Of a DNA stretch of 64,000 bases, positions 52,901-61,176 are shown in pieces. Every line of letters begins with the position of its first letter. Positions within the stretch are counted from its first letter, which is position 1. Source of the DNA: Heliocidaris tuberculata (lineage: Eukaryota > Echinodermata > Echinoidea > Camarodonta > Echinometridae); the NCBI GenBank assembly GCA_025618425.1, contig CM046845.1, positions 7,555,491-7,619,490 on the forward strand. The letters run 5' to 3'. The translations under genes were made by a program, and so were the position numbers. Under the pieces are notes generated by a model. The model was not told where the DNA came from. It did no database searches and worked only from the letters and a program-made list of their open reading frames with translations.

Positions 52901-55900
52901 AAATTGGCGTATCTCATGGTTTGCGCAAAAGTACCCGGATCATCGTGCAATTTTAAAACAATATCTCATGGTTTGTGTAAAAGTATCCGGATGACCGTGC
53001 AATATATTTCCATATCTCATGGTTTGTTGTGCGCGTGGCGCGTAAAAAAGTGAATACGCGTTTAAATACGCAAAGGTTAAGACAATGGATGTATGCGCAC
53101 AGCCCTTGCAAAATGTTTGGGTAAGGACCAACTAATGTTTTTCTACCTCTGTTTTATGTTGAAGTCAGTACAAAATATAAGGACATTTAATGGTGGAAAT
53201 TGCGGAACTAGGTTTCATACAATTAATAATAATGATATTGAATGGCTTTTCTTTCGTGGGACACAAGGGTATATCGCACTCGCTTTGAAAATATTTCACT
53301 CGTTGTGCCGACTCATGAAATATGCTCATAGCTCGTGCGATATACCCTTGTATCCCACTCAAGACAATTCAGTATTATATAAATAATTGAGTCAACAGCA
53401 GTTTGATTGTTTGATAAACCTTTTGAAGTCGGGTTGTGCTACAGAAGCTTTCCTTTGTTAACTCAATCCCTCAAATATATAGATATCCTAATGCAATATT
53501 ATGCTAACCCATGCTGTGTAGTGATATATGAACGACTTGTGTAATCCTTCCTGGTTTGTGAAATAATTTCCTTAACCTTGAGGTACAGGCCAAAGACTGA
53601 CCCTTGCACTCCAGGAGAAGACCAACTTGGACAAACAGAAGCAGGAGCGCCTCCTAGAGACGGTCACCACGACCCTGAGGCAACAGGTCACCAGCAGACT
53701 GGACAAAACAGTCCGAGCAGAAATAGAGGGCAAGGTTGTCCCAGGTGAGGCCTTGTACTTCTTTAAAGCCATTTTTAATCACATTTGTGACCCAAATCCT
53801 GAAATGGAAATTTTTACTAATTTTTTTAGTACTTTCATTGTGGAAGAAGTTTTCTCTCTTCGTTTTTTAGAAGATTAGGTTGCTCAGAACATGGAGTGTG
53901 TAAATTTTTTTTATGATCACTGTTTTTTTCTTTCAAATGTAAAATATGGTTTGTCACATGCGTGACTTCACATGAATAAGTTTTTAGAATATCATCGAAC
54001 AAAATAGTGGTTTAGAAATAATCCCTAACATAACAAAGGGAATCCCATTGTTACATGGTGAGCAATAATATTCAGATAGCCATGATTCGAAATGCAATTA
54101 TATGCCCAGACACAAAGTTGCCTTTGTGACAAATGGTATAGTTCATACAAAGAATCGCCCTATAGATGAAAATGATATAAATTTAACAAATAAATGTAAC
54201 AAATTCCTTGATATTTGATTATATTGATGTATTTTCATCTTTACATGTCCAGAGCTACACAAAGTGCTTGATCCAGTGACAGAGCAGCTGAATACAAGCA
54301 TAGGCCAGAAACTGACCGCTACTGACCAGCTCATGAAAGAGAATATCCACAAGCTGGTCAAATCTAAGGTAAGATGGACCTGGCACTGACGATGATCTCA
54401 GAGCCAATGTCCTCCTAGAATTCATGAACACCTGTAAATTATTAAAAAATTTTCCAAGATAACGTATAGCAGAAAACCTCTGTGGTTTTGACACTGTCCT
54501 TGGAATGGCCCCCTCTATTTCAGAAAGTTCAGATTTTTTTATTGTATGGTTTTAGAACTGTGGTTTCACTATGCCAGAAGTGTCAGATTCCATGAATTCA
54601 TTATTTAATTGTGTATCTTATATCCAATACAAAGTGACTGGCATTATGTTTTATGGTATTTTATTTCTTTAAAAATCATAATTTTTCTAATTTATAGGTG
54701 ATCACGTGAAGTTTATTTTTCAGCACCTTTTCTGAATTGAAAGAACATATGTAGTAAGCATTTCACAACGACGACGTGAGATATTGTGATGAAATAACAA
54801 CCTTGCACATTTGTGGATAATAAGCCTCTTCTTTACTTTGTATTCACTTGACATGTATCACAAACATCATAGGAATCATTGGTTATATTCTTCCACATAT
54901 TTTTACAAAATCGAAAGAAATACCCAGAAGGAGAATTTAATTATGTCTTTTACAAATATTTTTTCCTTTTTTCCCTAGGGTGTTGCGGATACCATGGGAC
55001 AAGCTGCAGCAAACGCTCTTTCAGCCACCATCCAGAGCTCGTATCGAGACGCTTTCCACAGTACTGTCGTGCCTGCCTTTGAGAGGGCATGCTCCTCCAT
55101 GTTTGAGCAGATCAATGCCAGCTTTGATGCAGGCACAAGAGAATGTAAGTTTTGAGTGTATGTATGCATCCTCCACAAGTGTCTGATCAAGGCGCTTACA
55201 GTGTCTTCTCAGTCATTGAAATTATTTCTGCACATACATGTACAGTTTCAGTTGCTTAGCAAAGATTTGAACCGACAACCTGTGCATCTCCAGCATAGTG
55301 TTCAGACCACTCAACTGTACCACGTCTACATGTTACAGTTAATGTTTTACATTTTGTTTCCGCTGTATTTGTTAACAACCCAGAGCCAAACAGAGCTTTG
55401 AAGTTTGCATTTTTTCACAAGATATTTAGGTTCAGCTGGAATGGAGTAATACACAAGTTTAAAAGCTTTCAAAATCGAGATTTTAAATGTGTTAATGTTT
55501 TATTTGCCACATTTTGATGAGCTGGTTAATCTAAGACTTGACTTATTATTTGATGGTGATTGGGCATTTGGTGTGGTGACGTTTGCGGCATGGTTGATTT
55601 CATGTAAAATATAGGAAGTAGGGACTGGGTTGCATTTGTTACAATGAGGTTTGATGCAGGGGAAGGTTATTATAGTGTTGGGCCTGGGTTGAAGCTCAGA
55701 ATTTTATTAGTGTTCAAAATTGAAGGTGGAGCGTGTTTCGCTAGAACATATATTCTACAAGTATTATACATTTTGTTCCATGTTTTCCTTCATCAAACCT
55801 TTCCAAGATGAAGCAGAAGCAGATTGAGGGCCATGATTCTGTCTTAAAGGAGCTGAGAGCCATCATGACTTTGGGTCTCCAACATCTTGGTGGACACCCA

Positions 55901-58900
55901 GAAGGGCCTCTGGTCCTCTGGGTTTTGATTTCATATTTCATGTTTTGTTTCAAGTTTTGTTTCACTTTGTCATTTATCAGATGTGAACCAGCTGGAGGCA
56001 AATCTGGCCAAGATGAAGCAGAAGCAGAAGGAGGGCCAGGATCCCGTCTTGAAGGAGCTACGAGGCCTGGTGGAGACACAGAGGACAAGCGTCGCAGACC
56101 TCAAATCCTCCATCTTCCAAAGTTTACAGGGAGAGATCTCCGAGCAGCTCCACACAAGCACAGAAAAGTGAGATAAACATGAGTGTGCATTTTCAGATTT
56201 ACTGAGTTCGAAGATTGTCCTGAGAACCAAATTAACCCATTGACCACTTAACTCCTTCCATTTGGCTGTATACAGGAACCTGCCATCAGTGTGTTAATCA
56301 GCTCTTTCTCTTCAAATTGGCAACACTAACTTTATTTGTACACATTATCAAATAATAAATATTGGAATACATTTTCAGTTTCAGTTTTCAGTTTTCAGTT
56401 TATTTCATATTTAAAATCACATAAATGGAACATAAACAATGACCGTTGCATTATTACAATAATATAGGAAAATGTCTTCAATACTTTCAACAAAAGAAGA
56501 AGAACAAATTTGCCGTGAAATATGAGGGAATCTAGTAAGAAGCTAGATTTGTAATATTGTAGATTTCCTTAAGAATAAAAAACAGTCTTTGACATTATTA
56601 CATGTATATGGGAGATGATCTTCAGAAAAGATTAAAAAAGGCAAAATAATAAAATGGGGGAGACGAGGGGTACAGTACATAACTAGGGAGCCATAGGATG
56701 GATCATGTATGTATTTAAGAGGGATATTTTTAATTTGTGTTTAAATGTATACAGGAGCCGGTACTAGTTAAGTCTGGGGAGAGGTCATTCCACAGTTTTG
56801 ATCCTGAAATGTAATTGTATTGTGTGCAAAAGCCTAGTTAGCATTTTGTAGTTGGAAATAATGACTTGTTAGATCCCTTTGCAGGATGTTTAATTCACAT
56901 TGTCCCCCTTAACCCTGGTGAATTGAATAGATTCCTGACAATGCTTGGGTATAATAGTTGCAGGGCCCTCAAAAAGAGCATTATTAATCCTGATGAGGCT
57001 ACTGTGGGTAAATTATAAGGTTAATTGTAATGGAAGTTAAATAATATGAATGAAAATATGATTTTATTTTTAAGGTTGAAGAAGGAAATGTTGGACAGGG
57101 TGACGGTTATTGTCCAGAAGGAGATCGGGACGGCGCTCAAGGCCCATCAGACCAGCCTCCAGCAGGACGTGATGGCCGCCATACGCTCTCAGGCCGCCAC
57201 GCCCGTACCTCAGGCTCAGGACATACAGCACATACAGGCCAAGATCAAGCAGCTGGTAGAACAGAAACAGATCAATGCTGCCTTCCAACATGTGAGTATA
57301 ATGAATGCTCGTTTGAAAAAGAAACCCCAAAGCGGCCAAACAAAAAACATGGGAGCAATTAGAGATTTAGCTCAGGAAAGCTCCAAAATATCTAGTGATG
57401 TCAAAAAGAGCTTGGTTAATAAAACAAAACAGTACGTAAACATTGCCAAAGGGATATCTCATTTTTTATCAAAAAAAGCTCTCCCAAGTGAAAAAAGTAT
57501 TTTTCTTTTTCACTACCCCAGAGAAAAGCATTATAGTTTCACAGAGTTGCTTACACAGTTGCTTTGCAAGAGATGTTTGAGAGCATTATGCACTCATTAT
57601 GTTGATGATTGTTTCAATACATTTTCATTTTTTGATAAAATATAAAACTGATTTGGCAAAAAAGGCTTTGAATTAGATTTTGATTATCCCATTTTATTTA
57701 TTGATTGTTTGTTGGCGAGAAACTATATTCAAAGAAATAAGTGTGTACATACTCGCCACTATTTATCTTATTAATTCCTTGAGTGTCCAAGTCAACTCTC
57801 GCCATAGCTCTTTAATCCATAGCAGTACAGTGTTTTATTTTAGAGATGCTTTTGCATTATCCCTAGATTCATTGTGCTAGGAATTACTCATTGTACATGA
57901 GCAGAAAAGGCAAAAGTCACAGAAAATGTTGAGTCTATTTCCAATGCTGTACATTGTGCCATTCACAAATAAGGGGGAGTTAATTGTAACTAATCATTAA
58001 AGTCTTTTTTGATCATTGAAATTGGCAACACCATGTAAAATATATAAGCACTATTTTCGTGTGCAAAATGGCAAGTTTTCTGTTAATTTTTGCACTTTTC
58101 ATCCCCATTGATTCATATTTAATAAACATTTTAAAAGAGATTATCTAGGAATGGAAAATAAGAGTAATTGTTGCTAATTTTAGGAAAGAAGACTGATTGA
58201 TTTAGACCATAAGTAAACTCTGTATTGTTATGGGTTAACCCTCTTATTTGCATGCCTTTGGGCTTTATGTGTACAGGCTCAGTAGACGTTTTATGGCTTG
58301 GTATTGAGAGGGTAAAACAACTATTATCCCATGAATATTTCTTTTCTTAGGCTTTGAATGCATCTGACCTGAGGGTCGTGGTCTTCACCTGCAAGGAGGT
58401 GACCCCAGATACCATCTTCATTGACGATGGATGTCTCCTGGAGCAACCGGTCCTTCTCTCTCTCATCCAGCAGCTGTCTCAAGACCTGGGTTCTCAGACC
58501 AAGATCAAATGCACGTAAGCAACCACTGCATACTTTCACTCTTTGTTCTCTCCCAAATCTTATGTTTGGTTGGTTGGTAGTTGTGGAAGGAGAGGAGAAC
58601 ATGGTGGGTGTCTCTAGAGAAACTGGTGCTCCTTTCCTAATCTCAAGACCTGGGGTCTTACACAAAGGTCAAGAGCACATAAGCTGATACCTCTCATTCA
58701 TTCACAGTCCACTCCCTACTCTAAGGGTTGTAGGATTTGTAGTCACATGACTTGAAAACCTTTCTAGCGCTTAGTATGAGACTCTTGTCATTTGAAATAT
58801 ACGTACAGTGGAACCTTGTTATAACAAACTCCTTGGGACCACGGAAATTACCTCTTTATGTTGAAACCTTGTTATATCAGGGCTAAAAAAATGATAGCAG

Positions 58901-59362
58901 ACAAAATCACCTTGTTATAATGAGAGTTTGTTTATAACAGTGCTCTTTATAACAAGGTTCCACTCTGCCAGTGACAAAAACATTATTTTATGTGAGCTGT
59001 CACAATGGATAACGAGACTAGATGCACTGTGGACGCTACGAAAAGCTATTTAGAAGTAAATTTCATGGAATTTTTGAAGTGCGGCTGTCGGTGCATATTT
59101 ACTTGTATGATTATGACCTATCTGCCATTTTATTTTCGTTTCTCATTATGCCTAATGATTCTACTTTCTCTGTTCATTCCATAGATACATTGACGAGGCT
59201 TTGCTTGCTGTGGATACTAACTTCCCTGTCACAAGGGAGCACCTGTCTGGTATCATTTCCGAGCTCTGTCGTCAGATCACCATGGTGTTACAGACGCAGC
59301 CCAACCATCCCCAGACTAAACAGCTCAAGAGGGTCCTTATGCAGGCCCAATCCCTCAAATAG
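23784..59362 (+). CDS. EDC4: enhancer of mRNA-decapping protein 4, 25 coding exons
   Basis: EDC4 (Ge-1/HEDLS) bridges Dcp1a and Dcp2 and promotes decapping in P-bodies. Exons: 23784-23937, 28266-28287, 29301-29346, 30124-30191, 35139-35250, 35932-36031, 38664-38847, 40092-40239, 41186-41290, 41715-41911, 42638-42827, 43716-43890, 44689-44788, 45238-45338, 47018-47918, 49625-49762, 51249-51339, 52628-52823, 53589-53744, 54253-54368, 54979-55144, 55981-56167, 57075-57291, 58351-58514, 59185-59362. All introns are GT-AG and phases agree throughout, giving 4212 nt and 1403 aa (human ~1401, from memory). Order: short N-terminus, WD40 region (~135-500), Ser/Thr-rich linker with acidic run, helical coiled-coil C-terminus. 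I chose ATG 23784 because upstream in-frame codons have no ATG and MEPGPTNGSRLNRLL leads into QILKDMLNV, similar to the family's N-terminal helix. The 5' UTR and any untranslated first exon are unresolved. Confidence 0.97.
23990..24755 (+). pseudogene. 5'-truncated CR1/L2-like LINE fragment
   Basis: It lies in EDC4 intron 1, starting 50 bp after the exon 1 donor. The frame reads NSIWGNTYSKRIDGLFKLQK, then KAIRIITKSNYLAHTLPLF, then IYDLNKLPILSLMKRFYSHT, ending FMEFTRV at about 24354. It aligns in order with the C-terminus of the intact element's ORF2 (WGNACQTRINRL ... LQKKVVRLIAG), but belongs to a different family. The 3' end has TTTGAATTGAATTGG followed by AAATAAATC, the short tandem tail of this LINE group. 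Confidence 0.85.
24762..25295. mobile_element. 534-bp near-perfect palindrome (foldback element)
   Basis: The left arm starts AGGCAGTGTATACAGCCACA and the right arm ends with its exact inverse. Arms of about 255-265 bp pair almost throughout, including a CG-rich outer part (ACGCGTGTGGC repeats) and an AT-rich inner part (CATGATGAAGTTTTGCAAC). The tip is TTGTCATCAGATGACAA near 25022. Each arm has two outer sub-repeats of the CACACGCGTGTGGC word. It is non-coding and abuts the LINE tail at 24755. The arms differ by only a few substitutions and indels. Confidence 0.92.
25444..25863. mobile_element. TIR element with poly-G/poly-C ends
   Basis: Left: GATCCCC, a G run (about 25451-25474), then CACTCAGGTATATTGGTGTA. 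Right: the inverse, TACACCAATATACCTGAGTG, a C run, then GGGCATAGATC. The interior has 4-5 degenerate tandem units of about 45-60 bp with cores such as ACCCCTTAACAAGGATTT and TTCGCGTGTTTTTT. It is non-coding and lies in EDC4 intron 1. Confidence 0.85.
25864..27145 (+). other. EDC4 intron 1, AT-rich part
   Basis: Non-coding. It includes a run of purine-rich sequence (about 26640-26760) and the minisatellite at 26830-26995. Confidence 0.6.
26830..26995 (+). repeat. minisatellite split by a SINE tail fragment
   Basis: Units around GAAAAAGTAGAAACAGAAGA recur about four times. Between the first and the rest lies AGCGCATAGGGACATATTG, then ATATGCGCTATATAAATACA and ATT repeats (about 26873-26916). 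The GCGCTATATAAAT + ATT repeat end is a common SINE/LINE tail in deuterostome genomes, from memory. Confidence 0.6.
27146..27281. mobile_element. 136-bp hairpin MITE
   Basis: Ends GGAGCCTGTAACATAAAGAG and CTCTTTATGTTACAGGCCCC are inverted; pairing continues through ATCAATCTTACG / CTGTAAGATTGAT. Non-coding, EDC4 intron 1. Only copy seen in the window. Confidence 0.8.
28266..28287 (+). CDS. EDC4: EDC4 coding exon 2 (22-nt microexon)
   Basis: TTTGCAG|ATTTGCC begins it and AGCAG|GTGAGT ends it. Exon 1 leaves one base and exon 3 needs one; 22 nt carries the frame through as DLPSQAS-R, joining GASPQTG to RGDPAIMNATPSQ. Skipping it would shift the frame into exon 3. The residues fall in the poorly conserved N-terminal linker, so the call rests on splice signals and phase only. 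Confidence 0.65.
28457..28842. mobile_element. foldback element, about 385 bp
   Basis: The left arm (28457-28565) starts AGTTAAGTTTTCAGGGTTAC and the right arm (28760-28842) is its inverse. Both share ACACCATGTAATCT and GGAATAAGAGCCCTGAAAAG. It lies in EDC4 intron 2; open frames across it are shadows of the arms. Confidence 0.82.
29347..30123 (+). other. EDC4 intron 3
   Basis: Non-coding, with a poly-C run at about 30045-30061 near the acceptor. No recognisable element. Confidence 0.6.
33355..33760 (+). repeat. GA-rich simple-sequence zone
   Basis: Impure GA repeats, with a pure (GA)n core at about 33474-33501 and several GAGAGATA-type interruptions. All long frames through it are repeat artefacts. 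Confidence 0.85.
34440..34528 (+). mobile_element. LINE 3'-end remnant
   Basis: CTAATAAACCTTGAATTGAA followed by TTGAATTGAG gives the tandem GAATT tail seen on CR1/L2-type elements (compare 24732-24745). Nothing recognisable of ORF2 precedes it. Confidence 0.5.
35483..35624. mobile_element. MITE family D, copy 2 (inverted, changed arms)
   Basis: In EDC4 intron 5. The unpaired middle (CTTGCATCTGATTGGCTGAG) is the inverse of copies 1 and 3. The inner arm sequence differs (TTGTCGGATATTTTATCCGAC here, GTCAGTGATTTTTACTGAC there), yet both arms differ together so the hairpin is kept. Confidence 0.85.
35932..43890 (+). CDS. EDC4: EDC4 exons 6-12: WD40 domain
   Basis: Seven exons encode residues ~135-500, the Ge-1 WD40 propeller that contributes to Dcp1a binding. 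Recognisable blocks: VNYEWEAKYYFGNLVAVNS and LLKGFSCIIIDIAFA-type (exons 6-7), RIVWCPYLPDD (exon 8), AELWDIAV (exon 9), a textbook WD repeat SPDGSVLASASMDGTVRFWQ followed by PHDGEPVMSLLFCDNHKQQD (exon 10), PFWRFLITGADQNRELKVW (exon 11), and VLYVIQLYQEHEEGRAHFSS (exon 12). Exons 10-11 are the most conserved part of the family. Introns between them hold MITE copies of families A, B, D, E and G and an interrupted SINE. Confidence 0.95.
36238..37145 (+). other. EDC4 intron 6 segment of unusual composition
   Basis: It is richer in CpG than its surroundings. Near its left end is a strong palindrome, GGGGGCGACGGGCGATTTCG followed by the inverse half (36269-36304). A direct ACGTACGTACGT tract lies at about 37019-37029. 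Repeated TAGCCCC words follow at 37396-37470. Open frames of 129, 66 and 79 codons overlap here, but none resembles a protein. Probably a transposon remnant. Confidence 0.4.
37891..38261. mobile_element. MITE family E, copy 1
   Basis: EDC4 intron 6. Ends are AGGGTACCAATCACCA and GGTGATCGGTACACT; the right end abuts TTAA (38262-38265), the left one TATA. The centre carries GGAGTTGGGTTCCGCGCGAG. It is inverted relative to 51445-51994, which carries an extra insertion. Confidence 0.8.
38877..39283. mobile_element. MITE family A, copy 2 (inverted)
   Basis: 407 bp between TTAA 38873-38876 and TTAA 39284-39287, in EDC4 intron 7. Ends CCCTTTCAGGACAGG and GTTGAAAGGG are inverted. It aligns inverted over its whole length with 8170-8577 (shared ATGGTTCTAATAA, CTCATGCATC, CACAAAATGTGGTCAATTG blocks). 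Confidence 0.88.
41912..42637 (+). other. EDC4 intron 10 with triplet-like repeats
   Basis: 41950-42115 is a degenerate GTTGTAG/GTTGCAG repeat. The hairpin MITE 42403-42540 follows. No exon. Confidence 0.6.
42403..42540. mobile_element. 138-bp hairpin MITE
   Basis: Ends TCTGGGCCCTCTTGCATAAA and TTTATGCAAGAGAGCCCAGA are inverted. Pairing extends through AAGTTGCGATTAAACGCA on the left and GTTTAATCGTAACTT on the right. It lies in EDC4 intron 10, 97 bp before exon 11; single copy in the window. Confidence 0.85.
43323..43690 (+). mobile_element. tRNA-derived SINE split by a MITE
   Basis: GTGACCGCTCAGTGGTAGAG (43330-43349) matches the D-arm/A-box of a tRNA. GGTTCTGGGTTTGAAACC (43509-43526) is a B-box/T-arm. 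Joining 43364 to 43505 puts them at tRNA-like spacing. A body of about 150 bp follows, with GGCATTAATCC and CTTAAAGCCGTCGGTCC, then an A-rich/ATC tail (about 43661-43683). It lies in EDC4 intron 11, ending 25 bp before exon 12. Pol III promoter boxes are separated by the insertion, so it should be inactive. Confidence 0.75.
43365..43504. mobile_element. MITE family D, copy 3
   Basis: Starts CTGGGGAGCATTTCATCAAG and ends GATGAAACGCTCCCC; nearly identical to 2083-2224 and in the same orientation. It is inserted between the A-box and B-box of the SINE at 43323-43690. Confidence 0.9.
44516..44662. mobile_element. MITE family G, copy 2 (inverted)
   Basis: EDC4 intron 12, ending 26 bp before exon 13. 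GACTGCCACATTGTTTGGAG and CGACTGTGGCAGTC are the inner inverted blocks; ends are TAGCTCTTTATTTG and AGAGTTAA. It matches 7050-7194 in inverse. Confidence 0.7.
45951..46532. mobile_element. MITE family B, copy 3
   Basis: 582 bp between TTAA 45947-45950 and 46533-46536, in EDC4 intron 14. It is colinear with 8582-9164 over its whole length. Confidence 0.9.
47018..47918 (+). CDS. EDC4: EDC4 exon 15: Ser/Thr-rich linker with acidic run
   Basis: This is the largest exon (901 nt, residues ~568-868). It is rich in Ser, Thr and Pro (repeated SSS and TPT-type runs), then has a PKSPPPSPVGGD segment, a helix DQLLESSENVAELLQKSARI and a strongly acidic run of Glu and Asp at about 47706-47790. The equivalent human region is also a low-complexity Ser-rich linker. 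GC content is visibly higher than in flanking introns. Confidence 0.93.
48160..48500. repeat. repeat segment bounded by CCTCCTAGGCCCCC
   Basis: GCCTCCTAGGCCCCC occurs at 48178-48192 and again at 48469-48486 in the same orientation, each near a homopolymer (G run before the first, C run in the second). In between is AT-rich sequence with no supportable protein. It is probably a dispersed repeat in EDC4 intron 15. Confidence 0.45.
49849..50034 (+). repeat. GA tract with GATAGGGGGAAGTG minisatellite
   Basis: GAGATAGGGGGAAGTGAGAG recurs four times, spaced by GA runs of shrinking length (49884, 49939, 49979 and 50010, approximate). It lies in EDC4 intron 16, starting about 85 bp after the exon 16 donor. 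Confidence 0.9.
50155..50994. mobile_element. 840-bp dimeric foldback element
   Basis: Outer ends are a 37-bp inverted repeat containing ATATCGTCGATGGGCTGATA then AAACCTCGTATCTCA. Inside are two tandem units of about 415 bp (50165-50592 and 50600-50985). Each opens with ATGGGCTG-TTAAAACCTCG-type sequence and ends GAGATACRAGGTTTTATC. Within each unit a middle copy of GAGATACGAGGTTTTTG also occurs. Both units share TGAGGTGGTTGGAATG-like and CACCTTACACTTCACATT-like blocks. It is non-coding, in EDC4 intron 16. Confidence 0.85.
51445..51994. mobile_element. MITE family E, copy 2 (carries an insertion)
   Basis: EDC4 intron 17. TTAA at 51441-51444 and 51995-51998. Ends AGTGTACCAACCACC and GGTGATTGGTACCC. 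It aligns in inverse with 37891-38261 except for 51662-51848, which copy 1 lacks. Confidence 0.82.
51662..51848 (-). ncRNA. SRP (7SL) RNA-like retroposon, 5' Alu-domain part
   Basis: Read on the minus strand from about 51848, the insert begins CTGGGCATTGTGGCGTGCGC, then CTGTAATCCAGCTA. It lines up with the 5' start of animal 7SL RNA (human GGGCGCGGTGGCGCGTGCC then TGTAGTCCCAGCTA, from memory). It includes the TGTAA(T) loop motif used by SRP9/14. GACCCAGGTTCGAGACTGAG and GGATGGTGACGTC follow, also 7SL-like. After about 115 nt the similarity stops and an AT-rich tail with AATTACAC repeats ends the insert. The S domain is absent, so this is a truncated 7SL pseudogene or a 7SL-headed SINE, not a functional SRP RNA. 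A tRNA-derived head is the alternative. Confidence 0.6.
52352..52540 (+). pseudogene. decayed tandem copy of EDC4 exon 18
   Basis: 52441-52500 repeats the start of exon 18 (52628) 187 bp upstream: ATTATGAGCACCTTGGAGCA then GATGATGTCCCTGCTGTAGA. The reading frame has TAG at 52477-52479 where exon 18 has CAG. The acceptor (TTTAAACAG) is kept, and the flanking intron (AACATGGCA / AATATGGCA, TGAACCAGTG) is duplicated too. If used, this exon would terminate the protein. Confidence 0.8.
52628..59362 (+). CDS. EDC4: EDC4 exons 18-25: coiled coils and C-terminal helical domain
   Basis: These exons encode residues ~945-1403. Exon 18 opens a coiled coil (MNNLEQMMSLLQTQQQEIKH). Exons 19-20 continue it (KQERLLETVTTTLRQQ, ELHKVLDPVTEQLN). 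Exon 21 has AYREAF-like SYRDAFHSTVVPAFERACSS, a family signature. Exons 23-25 form the C-terminal helical domain needed for P-body localisation and decapping-complex contact (KQINAAFQHALNASDL, PVLLSLIQQLSQDLG, YIDEALLAVD). Decayed copies of exons 18, 22 and 24 lie in introns 17, 21 and 24. Confidence 0.95.
55798..55925 (+). pseudogene. decayed tandem copy of EDC4 exon 22
   Basis: CCAAGATGAAGCAGAAGCAG (55803-55822) and the following 40 bp repeat the middle of exon 22 (from 56008) 205 bp upstream. Read in the exon's frame it gives KMKQKQIEGHDSVLKELRA against KMKQKQKEGQDPVLKELRG. Similarity fades after about 55865, with a weaker TTGGTGGACACCCAGAAGG match. There is no convincing acceptor or donor. 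Confidence 0.75.
58600..58735 (+). pseudogene. decayed tandem copy of EDC4 exon 24 and its donor
   Basis: GGTGTCTCTAGAGAAACTGG, CTCCTTTCCTAATCTCAAGA and CCTGGGGTCTTACACAAAGG align with the second half of exon 24 (58428-58514) at an offset of about 164 bp. The match continues past the exon end: exon GCAC|GTAAGC corresponds to GCACATAAGC, so the donor GT has become AT. Downstream intron sequence (CATTC ... CTCCC) is also shared. Confidence 0.75.
58806..58967. mobile_element. MITE family F, copy 1 (TA-flanked)
   Basis: EDC4 intron 24. CAGTGGAACCTTGTTATAAC at the left follows TA; the right end is ATAACAAGGTTCCACTCTG. The CAGT-type end and TA flank fit the Tc1/mariner/pogo superfamily. It is non-coding, related to 61177-61353. 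Confidence 0.75.
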
Positions 59363-60206
59363 GATGTTAAAATTTGGACTATGCATATATCCACTCCTTT
59401 GAATAAGATGCAGCATTAGTCCCTTGAAGAGAATGTCAAAAAACCTGCCAAGCTTGAAGCTTTCCTTCTTTTGCTTCAAAAGAAGGAACTGCAACTAAAA
59501 CCTAAAAAAAAAAAGAGGAAAAGATGGAAACCTCAAAAGATTTAAGAGTAATTCATTGAATTAAGGGGTAGGGTATTATTCAAAATGAGGAATTTTGTGT
59601 TATTTCTAATATTAAGTAATACTGAAGGACTCCTGTCAGAACTTTTTAACAGGAGCTCTGGAGTCGTGGTAAGTGCTCATGAGTCACTTTCAGTTACAGA
59701 GTTTTGGGTTGAATTCCCTGCTTATACAGTATTTAGTGTAAAATTTGCAGGGTTCATAGATTTAGTTTTTCATCATTAAGTCTATTATGCAATGTCACCT
59801 GTGTCTAGGAGAGGACAAGCGAACTTTAACCCTTTAACTCTCAGGTCTTTCCTCTTGGTAAAATGATAGGAATGTGTAGGTGAACCCCTCCAACATGGTT
59901 TCCTTTTAATCTATCCACAACTTTGATGGGTTTCAAACATGCATATATTTTGGCTGTCCTACACACAGTACAACCACTGCACGTCCTATCCAAGGGACAG
60001 AGTTTTGTTTTTTTGTGCTGAGCATGGCAAAGGAACAATTTGCAAATTCTTTAAATTTGTGCTGCACAGTGGAGTGGCTTGTTCATGTATTGCCATTTAC
60101 ATTTCATCCTTGAGTAATTGCAAACAATTTTATACTCTGCATGTGTAAAAGGTAGTGCTGAATTAATGAAAGGTTTTGTACCCCAAGAAAATGACCACTT
60201 CTACAG

Positions 60207-60208
<2 letters not shown>

Positions 60209-60269
<61 letters not shown>
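60209..60269 (+). repeat. (CT)n microsatellite
   Basis: About 30 CT dinucleotides, in the probable EDC4 3' UTR. Confidence 0.95.
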
Positions 60270-60272
<3 letters not shown>

Positions 60273-61176
60273 TCTACCTATGGGGAACAATGTCAAACAA
60301 GGAATGATCATGGTGTGTATATAGTTTCACTGAAATTCTAAAGAGTCTTTAAACTACATTGTACTTATATAAAATCCTGTAATCTCTGCATGCCTTTGCT
60401 TTCGGCAGATCCCCCCCCCCCCCAGTGGTTAGGAAGTGTCAACTGATAGGTGATGTTGCCCCGTAAAGTATGTAATTAGCATGAAGCTGAATATCTCTAT
60501 ATCGAACTGCTGTAAGAGACATTATTGTTAAGCTATATGTTAGACCGAAAAACAGTTGGGTATGGGAAATTGTTAATGAAAATGACCCTGTCACCTGAAC
60601 AGTGGGGAAAAGAAATCATGAATCTCTCTGGTGTATTGTGTTTAGTGGCGTAGAGTTTGTCCGGTCATTTCAAGGTTATCGGTCATTCTTTATGTTGAAG
60701 ATGCGAGGGATCAGATGAGGATGTTTGAGGGGTTGTGTCCTCTTTTTTCCTGACAATTCCCCTCTATTTTTCTCTTTTTTTTGGCTTTTAATTAAGGGGT
60801 TAGTACCTCTAGCTTGCCACCATCACTCATTATAGCATTGATTCTCTTCTTTTTTTCATACTCATTATACCATCCAGTAATTGCTGAAAATCTTTTATGG
60901 AATTGTGTAATATTTTTGTAATTGTAATTGCTAGCAGTCATTCGTTGCAAAGGGTCCTTTTTTTTAGTAAGATTTTTTTACATCTCTCAACTATTATCTT
61001 TTAATTACCCTTTTTATCCAATTATGTTGTCCATTGTTTTTTTAATCAACAGTGCTTTTGATATATTTTACTATCAAGTGCCTTGTAAACTGAGGTACAT
61101 CATGTAGCTCATCTGATTTTTTGAATTACGGTCACATTTCAGTACACGTGTCAGTCAATCTAATGAGGATGTTGTA

